Source: Myrmaecium sp. VS I D KN 1 (Eukaryota; Ascomycota; Dothideomycetes; Valsariales; Valsariaceae). Taken from it: 64,000 bases of DNA. This document shows, one piece after another, positions 55,321 to 64,000 of this stretch (position 1 is the stretch's first letter; each line of letters opens with the position of its first letter). Made by a program: the position numbers and the translations under genes. The notes beneath the pieces were generated by a model. That model saw nothing but the letters and a program-made list of their open reading frames with translations, was not told the origin of the DNA and searched no databases. The stretch covers positions 2,418,001-2,482,000 of the forward strand of contig JADQAV010000002.1 in NCBI GenBank assembly GCA_019775845.1. Direction: 5' to 3'.

Positions 55321-58300
55321 GCAAATGGAATGAAGAACGCAGCATTTGAAGCACTACGCCTGATCGAGTCTTTCGCAGTGCGTCCTTGTACCACGCTATC
55401 CGGTATGCTAGGCGTGCATGGCCATTCTGGCTCTCTCCGATGCGTTCAAATCGGCTTCAAACCGTAGCTACCAAAGAATTTCTCGAAATCCTCATTACGA
55501 ATTAGCTGTTTCGCTGGGTCATGACTTACACTGTGACGCATTGCACTGTGCCACTTGATCTAGTCATAACTGACGTTGCGGCAAGATTGTATAGGTGCCG
55601 TTGCAGTCATTAGTGTTTCAACACATCCGAGGAGCCTTTCTGCATGTTGAAAAATTGGCGGAATAACATGGACCAGCCTGCCCATCTATGTCGAAGTCCT
55701 CATGCTGGATCCGACCGTAGTCATTTCGTTTTCGATACGCGCTCGAAGCGGTTTCGACATTGCTAGTCTTTTCCGTGCTGTCAATGAGTACCGGTAACAC
55801 GCGGCAATCGGTTTCCTTGTGTCGTTTGGATCAGGGACTTTCCGATGGCAGTGATGCTGTTGAGATGATCACCAAGCTCCCAACAGTGCTTCATGGACTA
55901 GCATGCATCAGTAGACTGCGAGTCGGAAAGCGGAGAGGCGTATTACACCAATGCTAACTCCGGGGTATTTGTTTTCTCATCTCGCGACAAGAGACGTGAC
56001 CATATCCGAAACTCCCTCTTGTGAAACGGTCGCACCGCATGGTTCTTCGAAGATAGGTTCCAACTGAGCAGATCTGGCTGCCGAGCGCGGAGATGTCAAG
56101 ACATAGATCATGAGGTTGAAGAGGTGCAGAGACAGAAGAAGCCACAGTCGATCTAAGAGAGTCGAGTAGGCCTCCTGAGGAGAGAGCAAAATGAAGATGA
56201 TGAGACATGCATAAGGGGAGTGATGGATGAAGATGGGCAGTGGAGTAGTTAGGCAAAGAAGGTTGAGGATTGAGGAGCAAAGAAAGAGGCAGGCGCGCAT
56301 AAAGTTACAGGTTCAGCAGGTACAGCAGGTACAGGTTTTCCTCTTTTTTGCGGACTGGAGGAGATGGGGCAGAAACGCAGGCGAGAAAAGGAGCCAACGA
56401 TTCCGACAGTCTGGTAACGAAGGTCCAGTGCAAAGACGTGGAAGCAAGCTAAAACATTCACTCGCCGCGGCCGGCTCCATTCCAGGTTGGCTCGACTGAC
56501 TCGACGACGCCAGGGACGCAGATGGACCGACTGCAAGGCAGCCCGATGGAGACGAGCACGAGGGTGTGTTGGTCTTCCGCGTACCAACGACCAACTTTGA
56601 CGAAGAACTTGGAAGGACTGGAGAATCACGACCGACGATGGGCGAAGGTAGGGGCATACCTAGCCGTGGACGTGGACGTGGACGTGGACGCGGGCGTAGT
56701 AGGCAGTGGGCATGCACCAGCGGCTTCGCGCCATGAGATGAATGGTGTGCGTCCGTAGTTGACGGCATGGCGTAGAGCTAATAAAAATATGTACTAAGGG
56801 ACCGCGTCTCTGTACGTCGTCTACTACCTACGATAACTATCTACGAGCACCTGCAAGGCTTGCTCGAACGCCCGACAACCACACGGCTACATCGCAGTCG
56901 GCTTGCATGGGGACAGCGCCCCCAGTTTTGCAATTCAGACATACGGAAGGACTCGTCCAGCGACGTTGAGCAGTCCAACGGTCCGAGGGCAGCAGGATGT
57001 TATCGTAGGTACATATACGATCCTCAGGCTACTAGAGAGGAAGAGAGAGGGGGGGCAGGTGGTGCCCGGGCCCAGCAGCCAGCTGGAGCCAATTCACGTC
57101 GTCAGGGCAGCTGTCAGACGGCGCACGGGCGCCAGATCGCCGACCGTGTCGGGGATGGCGGCGGCGATTGGGGGGCAGGTCGGTGCGCAAGTTCGCTCCT
57201 GTGCTCCACAAGCCGAACGCTCCGCCCAGCCCCCAAGCGAACAGGAAACCTTCCCTCCTCCCCCTCGCCCCCAAGCCGCTCACTTGACTCCTCCATCTCG
57301 CAGCTGGCGGCAGTCTGGGCTCCCCCCGCGGATGCCTACGCGCATCCGTTGCTCGCCACGTGATACCTTGAGAACCTGGGGTCGCTACGTGTTTGCTGAG
57401 TGGAAGGTCGTTATCCGTTGATCAAACTCGAGGCTCAAAGTATCACCCGTGGGAGGTACAGGTGAGAATACTATACCATCGACTCCAGCTGAGGATGAGC
57501 AGCTCCACAGGCATTTCCTAACAACTGTAGGGGTCACGATCGAAGCCTGTTAGTACCTACTAATCTACTCCATAGTACTAATCTACATTAGTGATCGCTG
57601 GCTTCACCTTACCATTCGATCGATATCGACACCCCTGCCCGACGGCATTGGCACAGCCGCGATAAATACCGGCCATCTCGTTACCGTCCCCGTGGCGGTC
57701 GCGGTGTTGCAGATCATAACCCTCTATCGATGCAGGCCGTACGCATCAAGTGTTTGAGCTGCTGGAGAACAGGCACCGCAAATTGCCTTGCCCTTACTAA
57801 ATACACCATTAGCAACATGCCAGTGCGGGTATGGAAGATTGTGTACTACCTACCTCAGGTAGGTACTTTCTCGTAGGTCACTTACCCAGTCGAGAAGCGG
57901 CAACCTTATCCACAGCAGGGTGCGTTTCTCCACTGCTTCGTCCTGTGCAGCCCGAAGCAGGCCTAAACGCTCAGCTCTCCCGTCAGCTCCCAGAAGGTAC
58001 TACTGTACGGATAAGTAGAGCAATTCCAGGGGCCAATGACTTGGAAAATCTACTACCATCCATCGATGGAAGCGCCGGAGAAGATGGCTGGTCTCGTCTC
58101 CCCATTTTCATCCCTCTCGAACCAACTCATAATCCTCACTCAGCAAATCTGTCCTTCCCACAGTGCAGTTGTGGTGATACGACATCCCTCACGTTGTTGA
58201 GGACTCGACGTTCACAGAAGCTTTCTGTTAGCAGATATCGGATCTTGGTCCGTTGGGCAGATCCTCTATAATGAGTAATCCACGGCCCAAGATCTACACC

Positions 58301-58726
58301 GGCCATCTTCCATGAGGCAGACGAGATGGTCGTCTCCCCGCGTCGCTATGTAGTATGGATCCTCTGGACATTGTAAGCCGGCCCTTGTATGTCGGTATCC
58401 CGGTAAACAATGAGATAGAGAATGAGGTGGGATGATTCCATTCAGGCTATTTGCGGAGTATTGCGACTCCGCTTCTTCTTTTCCGTGACCCCCTCCCCCG
58501 CCTGAGTTTCCGTTTTGTCCTTTTTCCCGACACCTGATCAATCAGATTCCGACCTTTTCCCCAGACTGATGCATACTATGGCTGCGCCGGATGCAACATG
58601 ACGATATATCAACCTCCAGAGTTTCCAGCATGCGCGTGTGTCATGGCAGGTATTCCAGATGCTGAACATTGAAATATTTTCGGAGGCCCTGGTATTGCTG
58701 ACCACTGAAATCCATGTTTCCTCAAG
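55321..58726. other. 3.4-kb gene-poor region
   Basis: No gene supported. Contains a GTGGAC minisatellite (listed), repeated CAGGTACAG near 56312-56335 and an imperfect palindrome ACCTACCTCAGGTAGGTAC at about 57846-57864. TACTAATCTAC direct repeats sit at about 57555-57595. Short open frames are low-complexity. Confidence 0.5.
56665..56690. repeat. GTGGAC minisatellite
   Basis: Four to five copies of the 6-bp unit GTGGAC, the last one varied, in noncoding sequence. Confidence 0.8.
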
Positions 58727-59846
58727 ATGTTCTATCTCGCGTCACTGCTGTTTGTCCTCTCACTGAGCTGCTGCTCGACCGTTGTCTCCGCGAGGAAGGC
58801 GTGGAACCTCAAGAACCTGGAGTCGATCGTGGTGTTCGGTGACAGCTACACCGACGAGAACCGGTTGAACTACTTTGGCACCCACGACGGGCAGGCGCCG
58901 CCTGTAGGCTGGATAGCGCCTGAGGTAAGCAGTTTTTCCCTCAACTCTAGAAATCTGATGCCGAACTTCTCCTCCCGTCCAGTCCACCTCCGCTTCGTCG
59001 GGCGGCCGCATCTGGGCCCGCTACGCTGCCATCTACACTGGTTCGACGCTGTACAACTACGCCGTCTCCGGTGCCGTATGTTCGAACGAGATCACTCCTC
59101 GCACCTGGCCCACGATCTCGGCTCCCTTCCCGAGCGTGCTCGAGTACGAAGTGCCCGCCTTCATCGCCGACTCGCACTACCGGCCGCAAGGAACTCCGGT
59201 ACTGAACTTGCCGCGCAACAGCACCGTCCACGCCCTTTGGGTGGGCACCAACGATCTGGGCAACAACGCTTTCTTGACCGACTCCCAGGTGGCCGGCAAG
59301 ACCTTGACGGACTACACGGACTGCATCTATTGCACCCTCTCCGCGCTCTACCAGAATGGCGCCCGATCCTTCGTCCTGCTCAACCTCGCGCCCCTGGAGC
59401 TTGCCTCGCAGTACGCCACGCCCGCGAACGGCGGGATGGCGGCGACACAGTACTGGCCCGACAAGGCCGGCAACCTCACGGAGATCAGCTATCGGATGAA
59501 GGAAAGCGTGGTGACGACGAACGAGGTGTTCGCCTACCGCACCCCCTTCGAGACGGCAATCGCGGATAGCCTCCCCGACGCAAGCGTAGCCCTCTTTGAC
59601 GTCAATCGCCTGTTCAGGCGGATCTACGAGCACCCGGAGATGTACCTGAACGGCACCGCACCGCCGGACGTGCAGGGCATGGTGAAGCGGTGCGATCTGA
59701 GCGGGGCGAACTGCTCCATAGCGAGCAGTCCGGATAGCTACCTGTGGTACGATCCATTGCATCCGAGCGAACAGGCGCACCGCATCGTGGCCGCGGCGTT
59801 TGCGGAGGTCGTCCGGGGTCAGAGCGATTACGCGGTGTACTGGTAG
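58727..59846 (+). CDS. Secreted GDSL-type (SGNH) esterase, carbohydrate esterase family 16-like
   Basis: Probable secreted esterase acting on acetylated sugars or plant-wall oligosaccharides. Exons 58727-58924 and 58983-59846 give 353 aa; the intron (GTAAGC...TCCAG) joins VGWIAPE-STSASSGGRIWARY. A signal peptide (about 1-22, MFYLASLLFVLSLSCCSTVV) precedes block I FGDSYTDENRLNYF with the nucleophile Ser. Block II is YNYAVSGAVCSN, block III WVGTNDLGNNAF and block V YDPLHPSEQAHR with the Asp/His pair. FGDSYTD and WxGTNDLG are typical of fungal CE16 acetylesterases. Several N-glycosylation sites are present (NST, NLT, NGT, NCS). Length and all catalytic blocks are normal. The precise substrate cannot be read from sequence. 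Confidence 0.92.
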
Positions 59847-60438
59847 GAATTCAACAAAGCCCAGCGCTGGAAGTTTCTCCCCTGCATCTCAGTGACTGAT
59901 TCCCTGTCGTGGTTGTCACCGAGGCCGGCATTATGGACAAGAATATCGTTGGAGCGTAAAGGTCGACTGCGGCCCTGATCCACCAGCCACAGCCTTGCCT
60001 GGCGTCACATCAGTAACATCGAGCTTTGAGGTCGGTGAGTAAAGTAGCTAGCTACGAGAATCGATCAGTTTGAAAGTAACACCGACCCAACCATGGCCTA
60101 CATGCGCCATTGAGTGGTATTGACTTGCGCCTTCACCTCGTGGAATTGCACCGATGCAAAATCCTTGATTACTAGGGATACTCTGGGCTCCTTTCCATCA
60201 ACTGAAGACAAGCAGGGTACAGCATTAATCATTTCGACCCAAGATCAGATGAAGCAAAGTTGATAGCAACTGAATTTTAAGAGGCCTTTCCCTTGCTGGA
60301 AATCTCTTCCTCTAGCTCATATGACGATTCTTCTTCTGCAAAGAAAAGCAAAGTAACAATGCGCTATCTCGACGCTTACAGCTCCCATCTAACATCACCG
60401 AGCCAGGTATCATATAACATTCATCGTAACCATCATCA

Positions 60439-60475
<37 letters not shown>

Positions 60476-60538
60476 CAACAGCAACTTAAGAATCTCCTGC
60501 ACCATTCCCACACATTTTCCTTCAAATTAACTGCTTGT
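59847..60538. other. Convergent 3' intergenic region with a CAG repeat
   Basis: Holds the 3' ends of the esterase and ECM11-like genes and the CAG tract listed separately. Nothing else is recognised. Confidence 0.5.
60437..60484 (+). repeat. CAG/CAA microsatellite
   Basis: About sixteen CAG/CAA units, mainly CAG, about 55 bp beyond the stop codon of the ECM11-like gene, so in its 3' UTR or just past it. It could be read as polyglutamine on the + strand, but that frame has no gene context. Confidence 0.85.
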
Positions 60539-62050
60539 TCAGTGCTTTCCCATACCCTTTCTCTTCGCCGGCGACGTCAGGACCTCCACGCCGCTGCTCT
60601 TCATCGCGCGGAGAGCCCCATCAATGCACTCTCTCTTCATCTCCACCCTTTCCATCCGACTGTGGACCGCCTTCTCGATGCCAGCCGCCAACCGCCTCTT
60701 CTCCCGCCTCGCGGCCACGAATTCCTTCATCACGTCGCCGATCTGCTCCACCAGCCAGTCGCCCGCCTCCTCCCACGCGTCGAAGGGTAGCGAGGCTAAA
60801 AAGGCCATCTGGTCTGCTTTGCCCAGCTCGCGCCGGGCGTACTCCAGCTGGGCATGCAGATCGGCGTCCGTCATGTCCTCCGGGAAGATGGAAGCGGGCG
60901 GATTGGGATCGTAATCGAAAGATTCTTGCTGCAGGTCGCGGTATGACTTGCTGTACAGCGTGTGGCGGTCATAGTCTTCGTAGGTCTCCAGCGGGACGGT
61001 CTCCTCCTGAGCGGTGGCGACGTGTTGTTCCTGGGGGAAGGGCCCGTGGGGTTGCCTCGCTGGAGGGATGAAAGGGTTTCGAGATACCGGCGATAGCGGC
61101 TTCCCCAAGCGTTGTGCCGTGTTGATTACCGGGAGCTTGCCATGCCGTGGGCCTTGATGCGCGGGAGCAGCATCGAAACGGGATCCTTGAGCGGCTTGCT
61201 TCTGGAAGATGTCCAAGACCGGTTTATGCTCCATTGGTCTTGGTGCGAGGATAGCAGGTTGTGGGCGCTGTTGCGCTGCAATCGGGGGAGGCTGTCGTGC
61301 TGGGGCGTCGTTCTCTGGACGGACCTGCTGCACGGCGGCTGCTTTCGGTGGCACTGGAGGCGGACCCATCGGTCGCCTCAGGGTGGGCTCCGGCCTCTTG
61401 TAGACAGGTGGAAGGGTAGGTTTAGGGAACAGGGTCTCGTGGCCTGCGTACAATCCTCCATATTGGCTCATGAACGCATCGTCGGAATCTACGTTGGAGG
61501 CCTGACTGTCGGCGTCACCACGGCTCTCCGGCCTTCCGGATGTGGTGGTCGGATATGACTGGTCCCCGGAGAACATATCGTGGTGCTGTTGGAATGCCTC
61601 GTGCGACTGGAAGTACGGCTCAGGATGTTCGACCGTTTCTCCCAGAGGGTGTTCAACCTGTCTCACCTCGTCTGGTCCGGCACGGCCATCTTCGTGAGTT
61701 GCGTGAGCAGCTTCTAAAGTGTACCGCTGAGCGTAAGGGATGCCTTGGGAATCGACCTGGCTATCTTCGACCTGCACCTCACTGATAGTCGTCACCCCGA
61801 TGCTCTCAGCATCTGTATCGTAACGGTCGCCCTTGTTCTTCTGAGGATCACGCTGTACTGTCCGCTCCTGGCTGAACGGACCCCCATGGCGGCTGTTTCT
61901 CTTGGTGTGTTTCTTCGTGCGTGTCAGCGAGACCTTCGCGTTCGCCGCGATCTGCTCGCGCGTAGGTCTGCCGGAAGGCTCCCCATTACCGGTGATGTTT
62001 AGGATCGCCGGCGCAGGGCTTCCTGACCTCTGATCTACGAACTTCCGCAT
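60539..62050 (-). CDS. ECM11: ECM11-like protein (meiotic chromosome axis / synaptonemal complex family)
   Basis: Single-exon model of 503 aa. The C-terminal ~115 residues match the fungal Ecm11 domain: TDADLHAQLEYARRELGKAD, then SLPFDAWEEAGDWLVEQIGD, a basic helix AARREKRRLAAGIEKAVHSR and CIDGALRAMKSSGVEVL. In yeast Ecm11 acts with Gmc2 in the central element of the synaptonemal complex and is SUMO-modified. The N-terminal ~380 residues are disordered, rich in Pro, Gln and Arg, with a basic patch (RTKKHTKRNSRHGG) and proline motifs (PPPVPPK). The start at 62050 (MRKFVDQRSGSPAPA) opens the frame; an upstream exon cannot be ruled out. Family placement is by pattern recognition of the C-terminal domain. 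Confidence 0.75.
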   Translation of the reverse strand: MRKFVDQRSGSPAPAILNITGNGEPSGRPTREQIAANAKVSLTRTKKHTKRNSRHGGPFSQERTVQRDPQKNKGDRYDTDAESIGVTTISEVQVEDSQVDSQGIPYAQRYTLEAAHATHEDGRAGPDEVRQVEHPLGETVEHPEPYFQSHEAFQQHHDMFSGDQSYPTTTSGRPESRGDADSQASNVDSDDAFMSQYGGLYAGHETLFPKPTLPPVYKRPEPTLRRPMGPPPVPPKAAAVQQVRPENDAPARQPPPIAAQQRPQPAILAPRPMEHKPVLDIFQKQAAQGSRFDAAPAHQGPRHGKLPVINTAQRLGKPLSPVSRNPFIPPARQPHGPFPQEQHVATAQEETVPLETYEDYDRHTLYSKSYRDLQQESFDYDPNPPASIFPEDMTDADLHAQLEYARRELGKADQMAFLASLPFDAWEEAGDWLVEQIGDVMKEFVAARREKRRLAAGIEKAVHSRMERVEMKRECIDGALRAMKSSGVEVLTSPAKRKGMGKH

Positions 62051-62414
62051 GCCAGCTGTGGATCGGGACCAATGAGGATCCTGCGTAGATCAGAGGCAGG
62101 CTCAGGCCGCAATTTCCTGCAGACCTACTGTGCCAGTATTGTACGTCGCGGTCGAGCAGAGTGAGGATGGACGACGTTCCCGACGACGTTCCCGACGCGT
62201 TTCCCCGCAAGACACGGCATCGCTAAGTCAGCTGACCCCGATGGACCCCTGCATTCATCTGATCGCCATCCGGCTCCGTCATCCTTGATAAGTTAGCCAA
62301 CACATAAATATGCGTCTGCCCTTTCCACTGCTTCCTTCTTGACTCAGTTCTGTTTGCTGTTGCTGCGGTTGTTACCTTCTTCTGCTTCTCGCTGGAATAG
62401 CTCTTTGTTCAAAC
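62051..62414. promoter_or_regulatory. Divergent promoter region, ECM11-like / F-box gene
   Basis: About 360 bp separate two divergent starts. It contains a direct GACGTTCCCGACG repeat near 62170-62200 and a short CT-rich leader before the F-box gene start. No gene is seen. Confidence 0.45.
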
Positions 62415-63537
62415 ATGGCGGTTCAAGCCCCAATTCTCGCTCTTCCTAACGAAGTGAGTTCCCGTACAGTGTCCCGGCACCCTTATCGGCCTCATTCCCC
62501 ACATTCACTCTGCAAGTACCGATTATGCTTGTACCTCTACTCTGGCCTAGAATTCCACGCTGATGCTAATATTTCAAAGCTTCTTCTCCATATCTTGGCG
62601 CTTCTACCTACTGCAGACCTGTTACCTCTCCTTACCGTTTCCCACAGGGTTTTCTCCCTTATACTGCGTATCATACATCATCGCATGGTTGTCGCTTCCC
62701 GTCTGGAAGGGCATACCCTACTCCTTGAATGTTATCATCCCTCCGCGAAGCTTACCGAGCCTCCGCTCTTCTGCACGAATCTGGGGACCGACGCATTGCT
62801 GGACCCTGTTCCGGAAGCCTTATCAGAGGTCCGCCCAGCCGCCAGGCTTGCCCGGCTTTCGAGCACGTATACTCGTTTCAAGCCGCACAGACGACCTTCG
62901 GATGTAACGAATGGACGGCGGCTCCCACGACATCCAGCCGGCGACATCCCCGGCTCACGTACGCATCCTTCATCCCAGCCCCCTCTGGAGACGGACTTTG
63001 TGCGGCATGCGCTCTGCTTGGAAGGGCATGAGCTCTTCACGCAAATGTGCGCGGTGATAAATCTTGTAAAATTAGGCCCAAGAGATGGCCTCTTCACAAG
63101 TTTTGTTGAAGTAGAGGACGGGGTAGTCCGTGTATGGAAAGACTGGTTGAGCAGACGGGCAACAATGGACGCGTTGTCCCACACCATGCAAGAAAGTCCT
63201 CTGCACAGCGACTCCCCTACGCTGATGGACACTATGCCCGGGACTGATGACTCCGTCATCTGGATTGCCAAACATTGTAATACTGGTCTTCGTGTCGGCG
63301 TTGAGGAACGTCGCCTGCGAACTAATGCCCCCATATTGATGCCAGTCAATGAAGACCTGCCAGTAACCTATAATGTGGAATACAAAGGTAATGCAACCTC
63401 TTTTTGACTGCCGCGCTTAGACTAATTTCGCAGAACTCTATATTCGGACGATGCATCTTCTTTTGGCAATCGAAAAGAGCTTCGCACAACAGGAAAACCA
63501 TTCCGGGAAGGCAGTTGTTTTTGGGTCATTGGGTTGA
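62415..63537 (+). CDS. F-box domain protein
   Basis: Likely substrate adaptor for an SCF ubiquitin ligase. Exons 62415-62453, 62580-63387 and 63434-63537 give 316 aa. Exon 1 codes MAVQAPILALPNE, and joining across GTGAGT...CAAAG gives ALPNE-LLLHILALLPTADLLPLLTVSHRVF, a standard F-box core at residues 8-45. The second intron (GTAATG...CGCAG, with a CTAAT-type branch site) restores VEYK-ELYIRTMHLLLAIEK. The rest has no WD40, LRR or kelch repeats. It resembles the large fungal class of F-box proteins with an unclassified C-terminus, so the substrate is unknown. Each exon stays in frame and the model ends with TGA at 63537. Confidence 0.85.
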
Positions 63538-63901
63538 TTCTTAATCGTCGCTTTCCTTCTGAAATAGCCAATATCACGGCGTAGCTTCGTGGGCTCGAAC
63601 GTACCTTTGCTAAGAGGCAAAGGCTCAGTATTGGGCATGGGGACTTCGAATTCATCAAGCCCCTAACCTTGGCAACCTTTTGTCCGTATGCGCTTTCCCT
63701 CGGTCCAACCAAGTTGGCAAGAGCACCTGCTACCTTGATATGTGAGATGATCTTGATCATAGGACTGTATGCTCGTACTCCATCCTAAAGACGCTCGTGG
63801 GTCAATCTATCACCGTGTTCGCCTCCTCATACCTCGACTTCTCACACCCCTAGTACTCTCGCTATTGGCTTTATTCTTACAGGCTACCTTCTCTACAGGC
63901 T
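63538..63901. other. Intergenic region before the right edge
   Basis: About 360 bp after the F-box gene. CTTACAG and CTCTACAG near 63880-63897 look like splice acceptors that could serve an exon at the edge. Open frames on the minus strand here are antisense shadows. Confidence 0.4.
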
Positions 63902-64000
63902 ATGGACACCCCTATGCTCTCGCCGAAAGCGACTAAAGGAACAGAAGGGCTGTCTTTAGCAAAACCAGGGGAGGCAGATACACCGCGGTCACGTCGTGGT
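63902..64000 (+). CDS. Possible start of a further gene, cut by the window edge
   Basis: An ATG at 63902 opens a frame to the end of the window (33 codons, MDTPMLSPKATKGTEG...). It follows two acceptor-like CAG sites within 25 bp. There is no homology to judge by. It could be a real first or second coding exon or simply an open frame. Confidence 0.25.
   Translation, partial: MDTPMLSPKATKGTEGLSLAKPGEADTPRSRRG

Noticed and set aside
56313-56768. 151-codon minus-strand open frame with an RPRPRPRP stretch
   Set aside because: The repeat comes from the GTGGAC minisatellite; the rest is low-complexity.
60293-60790. 165-codon + strand open frame with polyglutamine
   Set aside because: It runs over the CAG tract and then antisense to the ECM11-like gene; no independent support.

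Overview
The window is nuclear DNA of a filamentous ascomycete (Pezizomycotina). The evidence is short GT-AG introns (mostly 46-125 bp) with CTAAC/CTGAC-like branch sites, a complex I subunit gene, a peroxisomal FOX2 with an AKL terminus, a LaeA-type methyltransferase and long pyrimidine-rich leaders. Intergenic GGTACC/TACCTAAGGTA palindromes hint at Sordariomycetes, but the class is not settled. I see no rRNA, tRNA, CRISPR or viral element. Coding models below were spliced by hand, and every multi-exon model closes in frame.

Region by region. 1-7.4 kb: KRR1 (+) converges on a C2H2/Fungal_trans transcription factor (-). 7.4-13 kb: gene-poor, with a G-rich leader, palindromic GGTACC motifs and one clear 240-bp MITE-like element (10188-10427). 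13-19 kb: a complex I 29.9-kDa subunit (-) diverges from an ER membrane protein disulfide isomerase (+), followed by mitochondrial dihydroorotate dehydrogenase (+). 19-25.5 kb: a divergent triosephosphate-isomerase paralogue (-) and methylenetetrahydrofolate reductase MET13 (+), then an AP-1-like bZIP factor (-). 28-32 kb: a maleylacetate-reductase-like Fe-ADH protein (-), a GPI-anchored Cys-rich protein (+) and a small secreted six-Cys protein (-). 33.5-44 kb: leukotriene A4 hydrolase/aminopeptidase (-), a SET3-type PHD-SET protein (-) and an RKM5-like methyltransferase with a GC-AG intron (-). 44-50.4 kb: FOX2 (-) diverges from a TDA10/glycerate-kinase-like gene (+). 50.4-58.7 kb: gene-poor, holding one intact five-exon LaeA-like methyltransferase. 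58.7-64 kb: a secreted GDSL esterase (+), an ECM11-like protein (-), an F-box protein (+) and perhaps the start of another gene at the right edge.

Most genes are ordinary housekeeping: ribosome assembly, respiration, pyrimidine and folate/methionine metabolism, peroxisomal beta-oxidation. They do not form one pathway and there is no biosynthetic cluster. The accessory content is the MITE-like element, the orphan LaeA-like gene, the pair of small secreted proteins and the divergent TIM and Fe-ADH enzymes. I did not find a convincing wholly new system; the best leads are set out as findings.
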